Source: Gracilariopsis chorda
Taxonomy: Eukaryota; Rhodophyta; Florideophyceae; Gracilariales; Gracilariaceae
DNA: 64,000 bases
NCBI GenBank assembly: GCA_003194525.1
Contig: NBIV01000204.1
Coordinates: 62,001 to 126,000, forward strand
Reading direction: 5' to 3'
The notes under the pieces are model-generated. The model searched no databases. It was not told the DNA's origin and was given only the letters and a program-made list of their open reading frames with translations. A program made the translations under genes and the position numbers. Shown here piece by piece: positions 45,334-56,681 of this stretch (within the stretch, counting starts at the first letter, position 1; the number at the start of each line of letters is the position of its first letter).

Positions 45334-46396
45334 GGTTGGGTTATGTTAAAATATCTCATTAGTTTCCCATTCCTGCACATTTTACTCTTCTGTTGACCAA
45401 TGAGTACGCTTTCACTTGCTGTGATGAATATCTTTGGTTTCTTTGCATACCATGATACTTAAAGCATCCATTTTGGCTGGAATGCTCTCTTCTATGGTTT
45501 TCTGAAGTTGAATCAGTACTTTATCCTTTTTAAAATCTCTGTCAATAATCTTCATGAGAAAATGCTGAACACAAGTCTAATTATTCTCAGCCACAGTTCT
45601 GCAATTTGGGGCGGGATTGCGGGTTGAATGCTCAAGTAAACAGTTACTTATCCACTGAGATGCTCTAAAAGCTCTCTAGACACATTGCAGAGAATTTCTT
45701 ATGTTCGTGAATACAAGTGTTGTTCTATTGGTGAAGAACAATACTGGAGAACAAAAATGCAGTGATTCCAAAGCGCACTTCCTACCATTTGCTTCCGTAA
45801 CTTTCAGAAACATGATAGCGTCATGCCTTCACATATATTGGACAGAATGTTTTCAAAACTTTGTTCCTAACAATCTCGATAAGCAGTTGAGTAATTTTGG
45901 ATCGTCACGTGATAGTATTCATGTAGCATATACATTGTTCTGGGATACACGTAGCCAGAACTATAGAGAACAAACGTTTTCTGAGAACCAGTTTCATCGC
46001 GTTCAGGGGATGCTGAGTGTAACGTAGTGATGGTGAATGAATTCTGACCTTCTCCACATGGAGGGGAAGGTCGGCTGACGCCCATTTTATACAGATCTTG
46101 TAGCGGCCTAGAGATTTCTATGGCTACGCTACAAGCTAGGTACTGTCTGTGAACATGAAGGCTACAGGCCGATCACGATGATCAGGGGTGACTTGGCTTG
46201 TAGGCTGTCTTCTGTGTTTCATTGAGTAAGAGAGAGGCGTTTTTTCGCTAAACCGAACGGCGCTCTGATTAACGCAGAGTCGTTATTTCTCTAAACCGCA
46301 AACTTCTTACGAGAAAGCAGCCCAAAATCCTAAGCCAGGCATAATTTGGAAGCGCTCACACGGCAGTGCTCGCTGCGCCACTGCGAGCTCTGTTTG
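45334..46396. other. Intergenic, no gene seen
   Basis: Only short frames such as 45701-46027 occur, with no signal peptide, domain or promoter that I can support. Confidence 0.4.
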
Positions 46397-46416
46397 TCTT
46401 CTTCTTCTTCTTTTTT
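46397..46416 (-). repeat. (GAA)n LINE tail, reverse strand
   Basis: tcttcttcttcttctttttt on the plus strand is the reverse complement of an A-rich (GAA)n tail, in the position expected for the LINE end. Confidence 0.7.
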
Positions 46417-47417
46417 GTGGGTTCAATATTTCTGATTACGGCCTATTGACAGAGGTCTTATTTATGAAAATAACTATTCTCTCCCAAGAAATGCTAACAA
46501 CTCTTGTGGCCATTGGCGAACTATCTCCGCCAAGGTCTTACCTTTTCGCTCTGCTGGGGCAGGACGCTCTCGTCTCCTAGACTCCGTTCGCTTGGCACAG
46601 CGAAGGACGAAGTGCTCTGTACGGTTTGGAGCGTGTATGTTGCAGTCGTATTGTGACGGGTTTCCTTCCATGTAGGTTGCAACAGGGTGAAACTTTGGGG
46701 TGTGTCCTACATAGATCTGAGAAATCGTGACTTCTGCCTTTCGGGACGATATGATGCCCTGTAGTTGTTCTGGTACATCATCGATCAAAGGCTTGGCTTT
46801 CGAGGCAGTCATGATTCTGGTTTTGACTTACTCAAAGTAGACCGGTACTTTGACTTGATCCTTCAAAAGGGTGCATCAGCCTTTCTACGCGAGCCTATGT
46901 ACCTGTTTATTTTGCGGTAAACCGCAACGACCGGGTATCCAAATGATGTCGATGGAGCAGTTCTTTTTTTCGCTGATGTAACTAAGGATTTGTGAAACAA
47001 TGTGTAACGAAGAGGGTTACTGTCGTGGCGAGCTCTGCAACCCATCTAACATTCTTCTGGAGTCCTTTAGCAATCTAATTTTTCTTTTCTATCCCTGTTC
47101 GCAGCTAAAAGAAGCCTTTCAAGCGCATATTTGGTACCAATAACCTCTGCTGTGAACGAAGATACTTCCACTCTGGTCGGGAGTGTGGCCTCTTCATTTC
47201 CGATACTGTTTTCATCCCAGTAGAGAGTGTAGGCTGAAGTTCCTTCCTTCGTGACGGAGAAGAGTTGGTACCCTAATTTATGCCCGTCTGTATCTAATAT
47301 ATTCTGGGTATCTAGATAAGAGTAGGCCATGATGAACTCGTCTTCATAGTATACAAAGATATCTGGCATTCGGCGATACCGATCATAAAACTGGCAACAC
47401 TGAGGATGTGCTGTCAT
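46397..47417 (-). mobile_element. LINE (non-LTR retrotransposon) 3' end, RNase H tail, reverse strand
   Basis: On the reverse strand, 47417-47067 reads like the first half of a LINE RNase H (VEVSSFTAEVIGTKYALERL). A different frame near 46950 gives CSIDIIWIPGRCGLPQNKQV, the W-x-PGH-type block. 46812-46474 has SRKAEVTISQIYVGHTPKFH and the Cys/His end (YDCNI, RTEHFVLRC). The copy ends at 46397 in a (GAA)n tail, as does the LINE at 2.9-3.5 kb. It is 5'-truncated, with frameshifts. Confidence 0.6.
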
Positions 47418-48720
47418 AGATCCATCCTAATGGCTCTCCTACCGATTCACCGCTCTATATTTGGCACTCTCTGTTTGTCCCTTTTCGGGATAACGCCCTA
47501 CAACTCGAGGGTTGCTCGTGGGTGATAAAACAAGATTTGATCCCTTTAGCACTGTCAATTCGTGCTTGTGAGCAGTGAAGTCAAAAAAGAGCAGAGTCAG
47601 TGCTGACCACTGGGCAAACGAACATAGTTAGAGGCGGTCTTAACGAACTCTGGAGCAACAAGATACAACAAAGTGGTTTTGATGACTCTCTTGATCCAGG
47701 ACACTTTGATTTAGAGGTGGCAAGTCATGAAAACGAATAAGAGATGGAGTAGTTGTGCCAGCGGCGCAAATGTGCAATTACCGAATGCAGTCTAAATTCG
47801 GAGTTGCACTGTAATTTGGAGAATTACAATGCAACTCTCTCTAATTCTAACTCTCACAGCCAACACTCCTTCTCTTAGACGAGGAGGGTTCAGAACCGGT
47901 CAGAAAACATTCCATTTCTATTGGAGCAAGAAGCTATCAGACGAATCATGACTGCATTTGTGCGGTGGCGTTTTGACTGCCTACCTTCATTCACAGACCA
48001 CATTGTAGGCTGCCGCACGTGCGCACGTCAACTCTGGTCTGACACAAGCCGTTGCCACACTCCTGTCTTGGCTACCCATAGCGCTCACCGCTAGACGGGG
48101 TCTCTACTACGCGACTAAAGGTCAAACTTTTCTTTGTTCTGTAGTATAGCTGACATGATTCTCTCTTGATTCTTCAGCGCACATGGGACACACGACAAGC
48201 AACTGTTCCGATAGCTCGGCATCAGCTGTCGAGAGGGCGCCTCCATTCTATGCCGTTTTTGGCTTCGGGTTGCCTTTCACGGAAGAGGCGCTGTGCCTAC
48301 ATGCGGAAAGAATGTATCTACATATTTCCCAACTGTGGCAAACAGAATGCTTGTCTAGTATGTATCACATGAATACGATCCGTTTTGGATGTGGACTATG
48401 CGGAATACAATTCATTACTCTATATTCGAGTTCACACTGGCTTGTGCTTTCTCTATACGTAGTATGAAGGGTGTTAATACTCCTTTGCCTAGAACGATTC
48501 AATCACTTCGGTTTGATATCTGGACTCCCCAGAAGATATAGCCTTCACACCATTGTTCAGCTCGCCCCAGAAAAATGCGCCACTAGACTCGCCGTAGACC
48601 TCCTCACTAGTTCAGCTGACAGCGGAAGTAATGAACAGACGACTGATTGGGATGATTCCGCTATACAACGGGCTCTAATGAGCAAGCTCCACAATTCGTA
48701 AACAATCAAATGAATTTCCT
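47418..48720. other. Intergenic, no gene seen
   Basis: Frames at 48183-48467 and 48471-48701 exist, but they lack recognisable domains or promoters. I see no repeat or RNA gene. Confidence 0.4.
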
Positions 48721-48724
48721 TTCT

Positions 48725-49666
48725 TTAGTCGCATCCATAGAGGCGTTTGTGCTTTGAAGCAAAGGAATAGTACGAATGAATCTTTCCGCGATTTCGGCGA
48801 AGCACCTCCCACATATTGTGGTCGCTAGTTCTGCACCTAGTCTGCAAACTTCTCAGCGCAGCTGCCACGTTTCCTTCCACCTTCTTGGACCCGGATGCAG
48901 TTCCACAATAATCTCTTGCCCAGTATTCGGCCCAACCCTCGTTGAACGCAAATCCTAGATTTGTGGACTGCAAGCAGTGATGATTGCGAGTGTACACATA
49001 CTTAATCACATCCTTCAAGAAATGAGCCAAGCTTCCGTCGTATCTGTGTCTTACGGCGTGTGCCAATTCATGTTGCGCTGTCTGGAAAGAAACGGTCTTT
49101 CCCTTTGGAATCCTAATTTTATCATATAATGCGAATGGAGCCCCACCGTGAATAATGGCCTGCGCTTTGATTTTAAGATCGAAAGGCACGCGGTACCCAA
49201 CGCGATTGTAAAAGTCATGAGTGGCGTCATAGAATCTTTGATAGATCCGGCACATCTCCGTGTTGAAGTGAAGCGTTCCAAAGTCGACATTACCCTTCCT
49301 GTTTTTCTTAGTATGCGATTCTTCCTTTCCTCCACGCAACACAGGGCGGTCAACCTCGAACTTTGCCTTTGACGAGGAATGGCGGTATTGTAGACGAACG
49401 TAAACATCTGGACGGCGTTTCTTCTTACGGATTGCGATGTCTCTGGCCGATCCTCTGACGCGGAAGTAGCCGTTTGCATCAGTGGTAGTCGAACCCATGA
49501 AATCATCGATAATAGGGTCATTGTCCATGAGTGAGATGCGTGAGTACTTCAAGGGAGCTCCATGACACAAGATTCGGCCTGTGGCTGTCACTGTATATGC
49601 GGTTGCCAATCCCATGAAGGAAAGGCTAAAGAAGAGGCAGAGCTTGAGACAAGTGGAGATATTCAT
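48725..49666 (-). CDS. Secreted protein with transthyretin-like domain and HExxH metallopeptidase-like domain, 313 residues
   Basis: Residues 1-23 form a signal peptide (LCLFFSLSFMGLATA). Residues 24-110 look like a transthyretin-like beta-sandwich: TATGRILCHGAPLKYSRISL, an acidic loop, and TTTDANGYFRVRGSA, the layout of the nematode-type TTL family. A basic linker follows. Residues 135-313 look like a zinc peptidase: QHELAHAVRH carries HExxH at 199-203, and FNEGWAEYWARDYCG (241-255) offers a downstream glutamate as third ligand, as in gluzincins. Paired cysteines fit secretion. It is a single uninterrupted exon with a TATA box 85 bases upstream. The substrate is unknown. The HExxH plus NEGxAE pairing is convincing; the TTL call is weaker. 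Confidence 0.72.
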   Translation of the reverse strand: MNISTCLKLCLFFSLSFMGLATAYTVTATGRILCHGAPLKYSRISLMDNDPIIDDFMGSTTTDANGYFRVRGSARDIAIRKKKRRPDVYVRLQYRHSSSKAKFEVDRPVLRGGKEESHTKKNRKGNVDFGTLHFNTEMCRIYQRFYDATHDFYNRVGYRVPFDLKIKAQAIIHGGAPFALYDKIRIPKGKTVSFQTAQHELAHAVRHRYDGSLAHFLKDVIKYVYTRNHHCLQSTNLGFAFNEGWAEYWARDYCGTASGSKKVEGNVAAALRSLQTRCRTSDHNMWEVLRRNRGKIHSYYSFASKHKRLYGCD

Positions 49667-49750
49667 GGTTTGAGTCGTGTGGTTTCTTCCACAAACGATT
49701 AGGCTAATTGGATGGTTCGCCCTGCGAGGGTCGTGATCATGGGCCGCGCT

Positions 49751-49759
49751 GTTTTATAG
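49751..49759 (-). promoter_or_regulatory. TATA box of the metallopeptidase gene
   Basis: On the reverse strand ctataaaac lies 85 bases upstream of the ATG at 49666. Confidence 0.6.
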
Positions 49760-52700
49760 TAGTCATGGCCGCATAATAACTTGTGCGGTATACGTTCTGT
49801 GTAAGCATACCAATTCAGTGAGGCTCACTGTATCAGTTTGGTTCGAACTTGTTGTTAGGTACCGTTGGTGGCAGTGTTTGCTAACTGGGGTTATTGTTGC
49901 TATATGGAAGCATCAATGGTGTTGCTCAGAGTTCATGGATCGCTTGTACTACAGAGGGCCCTCCTTGGATTTCCCGAGGTGTAGCTTGGTTTTGTGAATG
50001 CGTTCACAACTTACTGTTGGCAACGATACATGGTCACTTGCCTTGATGGAAGGCACATGTGCTAGGACGTAACATAAAACCTAACTCAGATTCCAGCGGA
50101 ATCGCAATGATGCAACAAAGAGCTCTCGCATTGAATACGGGTGCAATTGCGGCACTTGCTAACTGACTCGTTCAATATATCAGATGGGCCCTTTGAATTT
50201 GTACATGGCATGAAACTTCAAGGAGCGCAGAAGATAAGGATCTATACAGTAGAGTTAGTCCTGTTAGCAATCTCTCTCTCACTGTGTCTGCCGGCGACAC
50301 TGCTGGCGTTTCTCTGCCGTCGCCAGAGCTGGCGGCCATTTCAGAGCGCTGATATTTCCATGTGATGATTGGAACTTCTCCGCTCCCGTACCCCACGTGC
50401 TACAATCTACAAATTCTGCCACCTGTGTCCTTGAAAGGTAAATCGGCTTGTTTCCGAAGTATATGCGTCTACCATCTTTTTGTGGCCTGTTCCATGGGGT
50501 TATAAAGCGCTCAGTACCCACTCTACGAGGGTACCGCTAGGACTAGCTTAACGTGCAAGGTGCTGTGTAACGGTATAGCAGAGCGATATAGCATCTGTTA
50601 GCTCTGTGTCTCCTTCACACTCGAAACAGAAAGACATCTTTCAGCTGCGATTACGAAAGAAAGAAAGAGCGTAATTATGTCCCTTGTGTCTTAGATGACG
50701 CAAAACAATGGAGAACACCCCCAAGTTGTTCCTTGAAATAATAATCTATTCAGCAAGGGTAGCGTTGCCCTCCACAAAGCTTTCTAGATATCTTATCTTT
50801 TGTAAAGCAGAGATATAGGTCCTGGATAAAAATGTCGTCAGTTCGTGGACAGAATTTGTCGTATGAATTAGCCTACCCTACGTCTGCAATACTACCCTGT
50901 TGAACAGGAGGCGACATGCCTTTCTGGAACCCAGAACTGCGGAAAGGATTCAATTTTGTGTATCGCCTTTGTGTGCTAAGAGGGGAGAGAGGCCTTTGAA
51001 TGATATCAAGATGGGTTTCCTCCAACAAGCTCAGGTACGTGCTTGTGCTACGCAGATTATTTTTCCAAAAGAACGTAGGAGGCAGTCTTGTATTTACAAC
51101 ACTGCTTTGCTGTGGTCAATGTACTTCCTGCTTGAAGCGTTGTTCTAGAGGGAACCAAGTGTAGTGTCAGCGAGCTGCATATCAAAGACCCTACCAGTAC
51201 TTCAACACTTCCAGTCATGCGCCTAAGGCAAACAAATGAGCTGCCACAGCTCAGCTGGAAACCACCGTGAGTACTTTTTTCCAGAAGACCTCGGGTTCGA
51301 GTCCTGTCGCGGCCACTCCCTTCTGTTTACTACACTAATACAGACCTGGCTGCTGCTTCTGCTTTATAGCAGGGCTCAATTTCAGCGCTGGGAACTGGTG
51401 ACATCTGATCCGATATGAGTAGATATTCGTACAGCAGGCGGGTGGAAACCTTCAAAAGCCATGTAGGCCACTGCCGCTGACCAGTAATGAGCTTCACTGA
51501 TAAGTATGCATTTGCTGGACGTCTTGCTGGTAAAATGACGAAGAAAGATATGGGAGAAGACAGAACCTGAACCTGTGTTCCATCGCTTTATCAGCAAAGA
51601 GGAGCATGTTGGGCCAAAAAGCGTAGAGGCTTCCGATTTCATCGCCGTGCCTGATATTCTTCTGGATTTTATTACATTGTTTCTGTTAACGCCTGAAGTA
51701 GATCGGTAATTTTGGGTAACCCTTTACTGCAGGAGACACAGAGCGGCAGAACCACATGCTCCGTCACACCGAATGGCAGAACCTATCGCGTTCAGTGAGT
51801 CGCAGGAGGTTCTCTCTGCTCCTTCGCGAGGGGCTGGGTGGGAAAAGTTTGGAAAGAAAACGGTGAAGTCGGAGTTGGTAACCAAGTTGCGTTCGGAGCG
51901 AAAGTCCTGAGAAAGGAAAAGCCTTATCTCCTATCCTGATGCTGACGGCGGCGCCTAATCTGCCAATTCATCAGCGGCACTGAGATTAACCACCCAGCAA
52001 CCTACATTACAGCAATAAATAATGTTCTGCGTTCCTAGAAACACCATATAAAGCCCTCGATCATACACCGATCTTGGATTCGCATATGATTCATACTACA
52101 TGGCCCCGGGTTTTTGTATTGGGTTTGGCCGTCTGAGACAATCCATACAAATCGTGTGTCGTGGCAACCTTAGTTAGCAGAGAAATGTGTTTATCTCGTG
52201 ATAACTAAGTGGACATAGAAGACAGCGAGTTACTTATACCACGGACACCAGTGTCAGTTGACAAAACTGACAATATCACAGTACAAAGTATATCGGCCTA
52301 AGTCCTATTTCTAGTTGATGTGACAATAGCAAACAGGAGACAAGGATCGCGGTGTGAGAAGTACGCGTTTTCAGTGGAATGCAAGACGCTGATATGCCAC
52401 TTTGTCAAGGAACTCTATATCGGCATGCTGACCTGAACGCACCGCTGGTTTGTTCAGAATGATTTAGCACTCGGGGTACTCTCCATAGAGCATGTTCCTA
52501 CAACCCTGTTTTTTCAGGGGTAGTGATAACCCGGAGTAGTCAGCAGCGCAGACGGCACCTTCCTCCATTTATTCAGAAAGCAAAAGATCGGAGTACTTGG
52601 CAGGTTGGCCTTGCTCCCCACTACATTATTTCAGGGCACGCAACCACCCTGAGAACTCGCCGAAGTGTAACACAGACGTACCTGTAGGCCACGGAACTCA

Positions 52701-52901
52701 GTCGAAGACAGACTACAAGCTCTGTTTCCGACGTGAGTGTCCCGTAGTGTAGTGTAAGGATCTTCTAGATGTAACGATCGTAGCCACTAGACTCTACTAA
52801 ACGGGATGAAGGGTACAGGCCGGTCCGCCGTCTTCCTTCCGCCAACGAAGGAAGCGAAATGGACAGGCGATTGGGTCTCTCACGGAGACCAACAACTTTT
52901 C
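49760..52901. other. Intergenic region, no protein gene seen
   Basis: Open frames are short and unsupported. The only structured item I can point to is the tRNA-like segment at 51241-51315. Confidence 0.4.
51241..51315 (+). other. tRNA-derived segment with A and B boxes (SINE or tRNA relic)
   Basis: cagctcagctgg (near 51248) fits a Pol III A box, and gggttcgagtcc (near 51293) fits a B box, at normal tRNA spacing. The 3' part ends gcggccac. The acceptor and anticodon stems do not pair well, and the D loop is too long. I read it as a tRNA-derived SINE head or a decayed tRNA, not a working tRNA gene. Confidence 0.4.
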
Positions 52902-52997
52902 AAAGCTGTTGGTTTATCTAGAGAGAGAGGGGGTTTTCCCAATGTAACCCCTACCGTAGTCTTGGAATTAGAGACACGAGCTCATATAAACACACAC
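52902..52997 (+). repeat. About 96-bp repeat, copy 1 (plus orientation)
   Basis: aaagctgttggtttatctag through gagctcatataaacacacac. The same sequence occurs in inverted orientation at 53866-53966. It contains a TATA-like catataaa and starts a possible LTR-like tgtaacccc at 52943. Confidence 0.65.
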
Positions 52998-53865
52998 GCA
53001 CAAAGGAGATGAAGTCTGGCGTTCCCACCTCAGAACCAGCCAGACCTTCCATCGTACCCCCTCTCCAGTTTCAGTTTCACACGAAGAAGCTGGTTGTATT
53101 GCATTACCAATCGTACTTTTTCCTTTATCATCGTTCAGTCTGTTTTCTCTATGCCCTACAGCAAGCGCGTGATCTAAAGTATCGTATGACCTGCTTCCAG
53201 CAGGAGTTTCCCTATCAGTGACGAAGTTGAGCACAATTTTGTGCTCACTGCCTTCCCAAACATTCTGACCAGTGTGCTCTGCTCGGCGCTATGCGCACCG
53301 GCCACAGCACAAGGTGCAGTTGCTCCCCAGGCTTCCGTAAGACACCTTCAGCATTACATTCACGCCATTCGGTCTCAGCATCGAATGGAAACTCGTGTTC
53401 ACTCAGCTGCGCTTTCGCAATTTACTGCACGTAAAATGTACAGTTACTTTTCACGAGATTCTGATGAAGCGTTTGACTTGTGGGTGCCTACAACTTCAGT
53501 TAAAACTTGAAACCCGCAGTTCTGTGTTTTGTCTCTTTCTTGCCACATAACTTCTTGCTTTTCATTAGAGAATGGAATCAATCAAGTGTTTCTAAAAGGT
53601 ATTTTGCTTCATTCATATGCCACACTGACAATACTTGTAGATGGACCGCTTTCTTGACCGTGTTGCATGAATATTGTTGGAAAAGCAACTTATAGGAAGT
53701 CCCTTCTTAAAGATGTGTTCTATAGATTAAAAACCACATACAAGTTTCAGCTGAGAATGAAGCATTCAATAGGTAAAATTATGCTGGATGTACGTTGACT
53801 CGTTACAAGTTAGACAGTATAATCGAGTTAGTACTGTAGCATGCCCCCATGCGAGCTCGGTATTG

Positions 53866-53966
53866 TGTTTGTGTGTGTGTTTATATGAGCTCGTGTCTCT
53901 AATTCCAAGACTACGGTAGGGGTTACATTGAGAAGAACCCCTCTCTCTAGATAAACCAACAGCTTT
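53866..53966 (-). repeat. About 96-bp repeat, copy 2 (inverted)
   Basis: Reverse complement of 52902-52997 with small differences. The 0.87 kb between the copies shows no gene. Sequence beyond both ends differs, so the pair could bound a foldback-type element or be two independent insertions. Confidence 0.65.
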
Positions 53967-54059
53967 TCTGGCTGTGTCTTTACTATTGATTCGAAGTCAG
54001 AACCCTGCCTCTCTCGGAGAGGTGGGAGCTCTTGACGCCGGGATGCCGCTCTTCGGCGC

Positions 54060-55451
54060 TCAGTATTGACGGGTATACGGTTCACTTCCCGGGCCGATCA
54101 CCTTTCTAATAGCACCGGTATCAGCATCTCTCACCAACTCAGCTTGTGTGTAGCCCCTGGAGTAATACGGACAGTCCGTGCCCACAGAAAGCTTGGTCGT
54201 GTCGACTTTGCCGTCCGAAGTGATGACCGAGAGCGTCCACGACCGCCCGGCGCGGTTCTTCCACCGTACAGTAGACTCGTCAACCTTCTCAATCTCAACG
54301 TAATGCCAGTTGTTTTTCCCAGAACCCGTGTACAGAAGGTTCTCGAAGGTGCCGACGACGGACGCCACAATCTCAGCTGACGACGTAGCATCGCGAGTGT
54401 ACGCCTCGTTCCCGGGTCCTCGGATCGCCGTCACCATACCAGACTTGCTGTCTCTCTCAATCTTGGCGATGGTATGGCCTCGGCTGTGGTACGGACTGTC
54501 CGCGCCAACCACCAAGTTCTCCGTGTCGACCTTACCGCCCACGCTTCGCACGTACAGTGTCCATTTCACCCCGGCGCTGTTCGTCCAACGAAGGGTGGAG
54601 TTGTTCACCTTCTCGATTTGCACGAAGTGCCAGTTGTTCTTTCCAGACCCACTGTACAACAGGTTCTCGTACGATCCCACAACCGACGCCACAACCTCCG
54701 AGCCCGTTCCCGGGAAGCGATTGTACGCCTCACCTCCAGGACCCAAAATGGCCGACACCAAGCCAGTCTCCTCGTCTCTCACAATGCCAGCCGCCGTGTA
54801 ACCGCTCTTGTAGTACGGGCAGTCGCTGCCAACAATCAGACTATCAGTATTCACACCATTGCCGGCGTCTTGGATGTACAGCGTCCATGACACTCCCGCG
54901 CGGTTCGTCCAGCGCAGAGTGGAGTGGTCCACTTTCTCGACGTCGACGTAGTGCCAGTTGTTCTTTCCGGAGCCCGTGTATTTAAGATTCTCGTAGTGAC
55001 CAATCAAGGAATCTACGAGCTGGGACGCAGCGCCGGGGAAGCGCAAGTACGCTTCGTCCCCTGGACCCACAATGGCACTGATTTCTCCAGTGTTGGCGTC
55101 GCGAACAATCGCAGCCTCCGTGTATCCGGATGAGTAGTACGGGCAATCGGTTCCGACCTGGAGCTTGTCAGTATCGACAACGCCTGCATCGCTTATGACC
55201 GAGAGTGTCCACTGTCGCCCTGCACGGTTGACCCAGCGGAGAGTAGACTGATCTACCTTCTCGATGTCGACATAGTGCCAGTTGTTCTTACCGGACCCGG
55301 AGAACTTGATATTCTCATAGTAACCGACAATGGAGTCCACAAGCTTGTCTGAGTGTGAAGAAGACGAGCGAGATACTGGGGACAGAACTGCGGCCTGCAC
55401 TGCAGCCAGTGCAAGAGCCAGAACGAGGAAGAAGTGGCGAAGAGAAACCAT
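54060..55451 (-). CDS. Secreted protein of four ~107-residue repeats, 463 residues (intact copy)
   Basis: A signal peptide (FFLVLALALAAVQA, residues 7-20) is followed by four tandem repeats at about 37-140, 144-248, 252-357 and 361-461. Each begins with a V-x-S-x-x-G-x-Y/F-E-N-L motif, then GSGKNNWHYVxIEKV, TLRWxNRAGxxWTL, DCPYY-x-x-GYT and GPGxEAY. Repeats 1, 2 and 4 have a lone Cys in DCPYY; repeat 3 has Ser (DSPYH). The Trp/Tyr-rich pattern suggests a beta-structured domain, perhaps carbohydrate binding, but I recognise no family. It is a single exon with TATA at 55537-55544. The whole gene plus promoter is duplicated in inverted orientation at 56682-58200. Confidence 0.8.
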   Translation of the reverse strand: MVSLRHFFLVLALALAAVQAAVLSPVSRSSSSHSDKLVDSIVGYYENIKFSGSGKNNWHYVDIEKVDQSTLRWVNRAGRQWTLSVISDAGVVDTDKLQVGTDCPYYSSGYTEAAIVRDANTGEISAIVGPGDEAYLRFPGAASQLVDSLIGHYENLKYTGSGKNNWHYVDVEKVDHSTLRWTNRAGVSWTLYIQDAGNGVNTDSLIVGSDCPYYKSGYTAAGIVRDEETGLVSAILGPGGEAYNRFPGTGSEVVASVVGSYENLLYSGSGKNNWHFVQIEKVNNSTLRWTNSAGVKWTLYVRSVGGKVDTENLVVGADSPYHSRGHTIAKIERDSKSGMVTAIRGPGNEAYTRDATSSAEIVASVVGTFENLLYTGSGKNNWHYVEIEKVDESTVRWKNRAGRSWTLSVITSDGKVDTTKLSVGTDCPYYSRGYTQAELVRDADTGAIRKVIGPGSEPYTRQY

Positions 55452-55582
55452 AGTTGATTAGTGTCTTCAGGTCTTGGGTTATTGAAGTGATGATGAGATG
55501 GTGGAGCCCAGGGTCGGATCGCTAGGTTGTCTGCCATATTTATACCGTTCGTACCAGAACGCCAGTTTTAGCACTCAACGCC
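54063..55582. repeat. Left arm of 1.52-kb inverted duplication
   Basis: It is the reverse complement of 56682-58200, with only scattered substitutions and one single-base deletion in the right arm; the lengths are 1520 and 1519. The arm holds the whole repeat-protein gene and about 130 bases of promoter. Confidence 0.9.
55537..55544 (-). promoter_or_regulatory. TATA box of the intact repeat-protein gene
   Basis: tataaata on the reverse strand lies 86 bases upstream of the ATG at 55451. An identical box lies at 56720-56727 in the other arm. Confidence 0.7.
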
Positions 55583-56681
55583 AAACTTTGAAGAAGAAAA
55601 AGTAGTTGTACTTCTACGTATTGTCCTGAGTGTATGGAAATGACTACCAATTCTCACCAATTTCGTTTGCCTAAACGTTAGTTTACGGCAGCCCTAGCTC
55701 CGAGAGTCCAAAGTTAATCAGATTATCACTCTTTCGAAAGACTCGCGCTTTTCTGTCATAGCCACGTCTTGCCTACGTCAGTGTCTGCGTCATCACGGAG
55801 AGTAGCTTCATAAGTGCGGTACTATTTGGAACGGAAACTATTCCGAACGTTCAGGGAAAAGTTTGGAACAAGAGCGCAGCCTTGCTAAAACGAAATGCTG
55901 GTTTCAGAACTATCCGATCGCGAGAGTTGTTTCCCTTGATACAATGCATTTGCTCAACGTGGCTTTCACTTGTTTTCAAAATCTGTAAGCCGTGACCTAT
56001 CAGAATACAGGGACGGGATTGGTCGCGGTAGGCACTTTCGCGTGTAAAAAAGTTGTTCCACTTCTTCCCGCTTCGTAATTTTTATGAGCGGCGAGTTGCG
56101 ATTGGGGGGATGAACATATTACGTTCATTCATTTACAGCATCGTTGTCGTGCCTGTGAGACATCCACAATAAGAGTCCTAATGCATGAGGAGTTTCAACT
56201 GCATGGCCTGAGATGATACTTGGAAGCCTTGTTGACATTTGTGCGCAGAATGCATGCACCTGTGAATTCATGCATCTAAGCTGACAAGGAATTAATCTCC
56301 CTCAACACAGGATTCATGCGTTAGCCTGTCAGCTTCGCAGATGAACAGGACTTCTGCTTTCTGCTACAACGAAGGCAGTATTATCAGCTTCGCATGTGAA
56401 CAGGACTTTCACTTTATGCCGCAGCGCAGGCAGTATACTATCAGTTTCGATCCCGGTACAAAGTAACACGTAACCCGACACTATATTGGCCACAAATACT
56501 GACGTTGGCAGTCGTTACATCCGGCGCTTTGTTCTCATTTTATGAAACTTCGAGACAAAACGAGCATATACAGCTGTTGGCAGCATTCTTCCATCAACGT
56601 GTGAACTCAGAAACAACCATCACAAGAATCACATCTGCCTATGTTCGGATCACACAAGTGCAAATAGTCAAGACCAAACTC
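55583..56681. other. Spacer between inverted arms, shared upstream region
   Basis: No gene is seen. Transcription would diverge from it in both directions. It contains a 2-copy direct repeat of about 55 bp at 56331-56442. Confidence 0.5.
56331..56442 (+). repeat. Two-copy ~55-bp direct repeat
   Basis: agcttcgcagatgaacagga and agcttcgcatgtgaacagga start the two units (56331 and 56386). Both end in ggcagta followed by ctatc or tatc. They are diverged. Confidence 0.6.

Noticed and set aside
48183-48701. Two short frames upstream of the metallopeptidase as genes
   Set aside because: No promoter, signal peptide or domain; lengths are within chance.
51241-51315. Functional tRNA gene
   Set aside because: Acceptor and anticodon stems do not pair and the D loop is too long.
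54066-55133. Long plus-strand frames opposite the repeat-protein gene (54310-54801, 54474-54890, 54557-54985)
   Set aside because: They are shadows of the strongly biased coding strand. They recur identically opposite the second copy and lack start context or domains.
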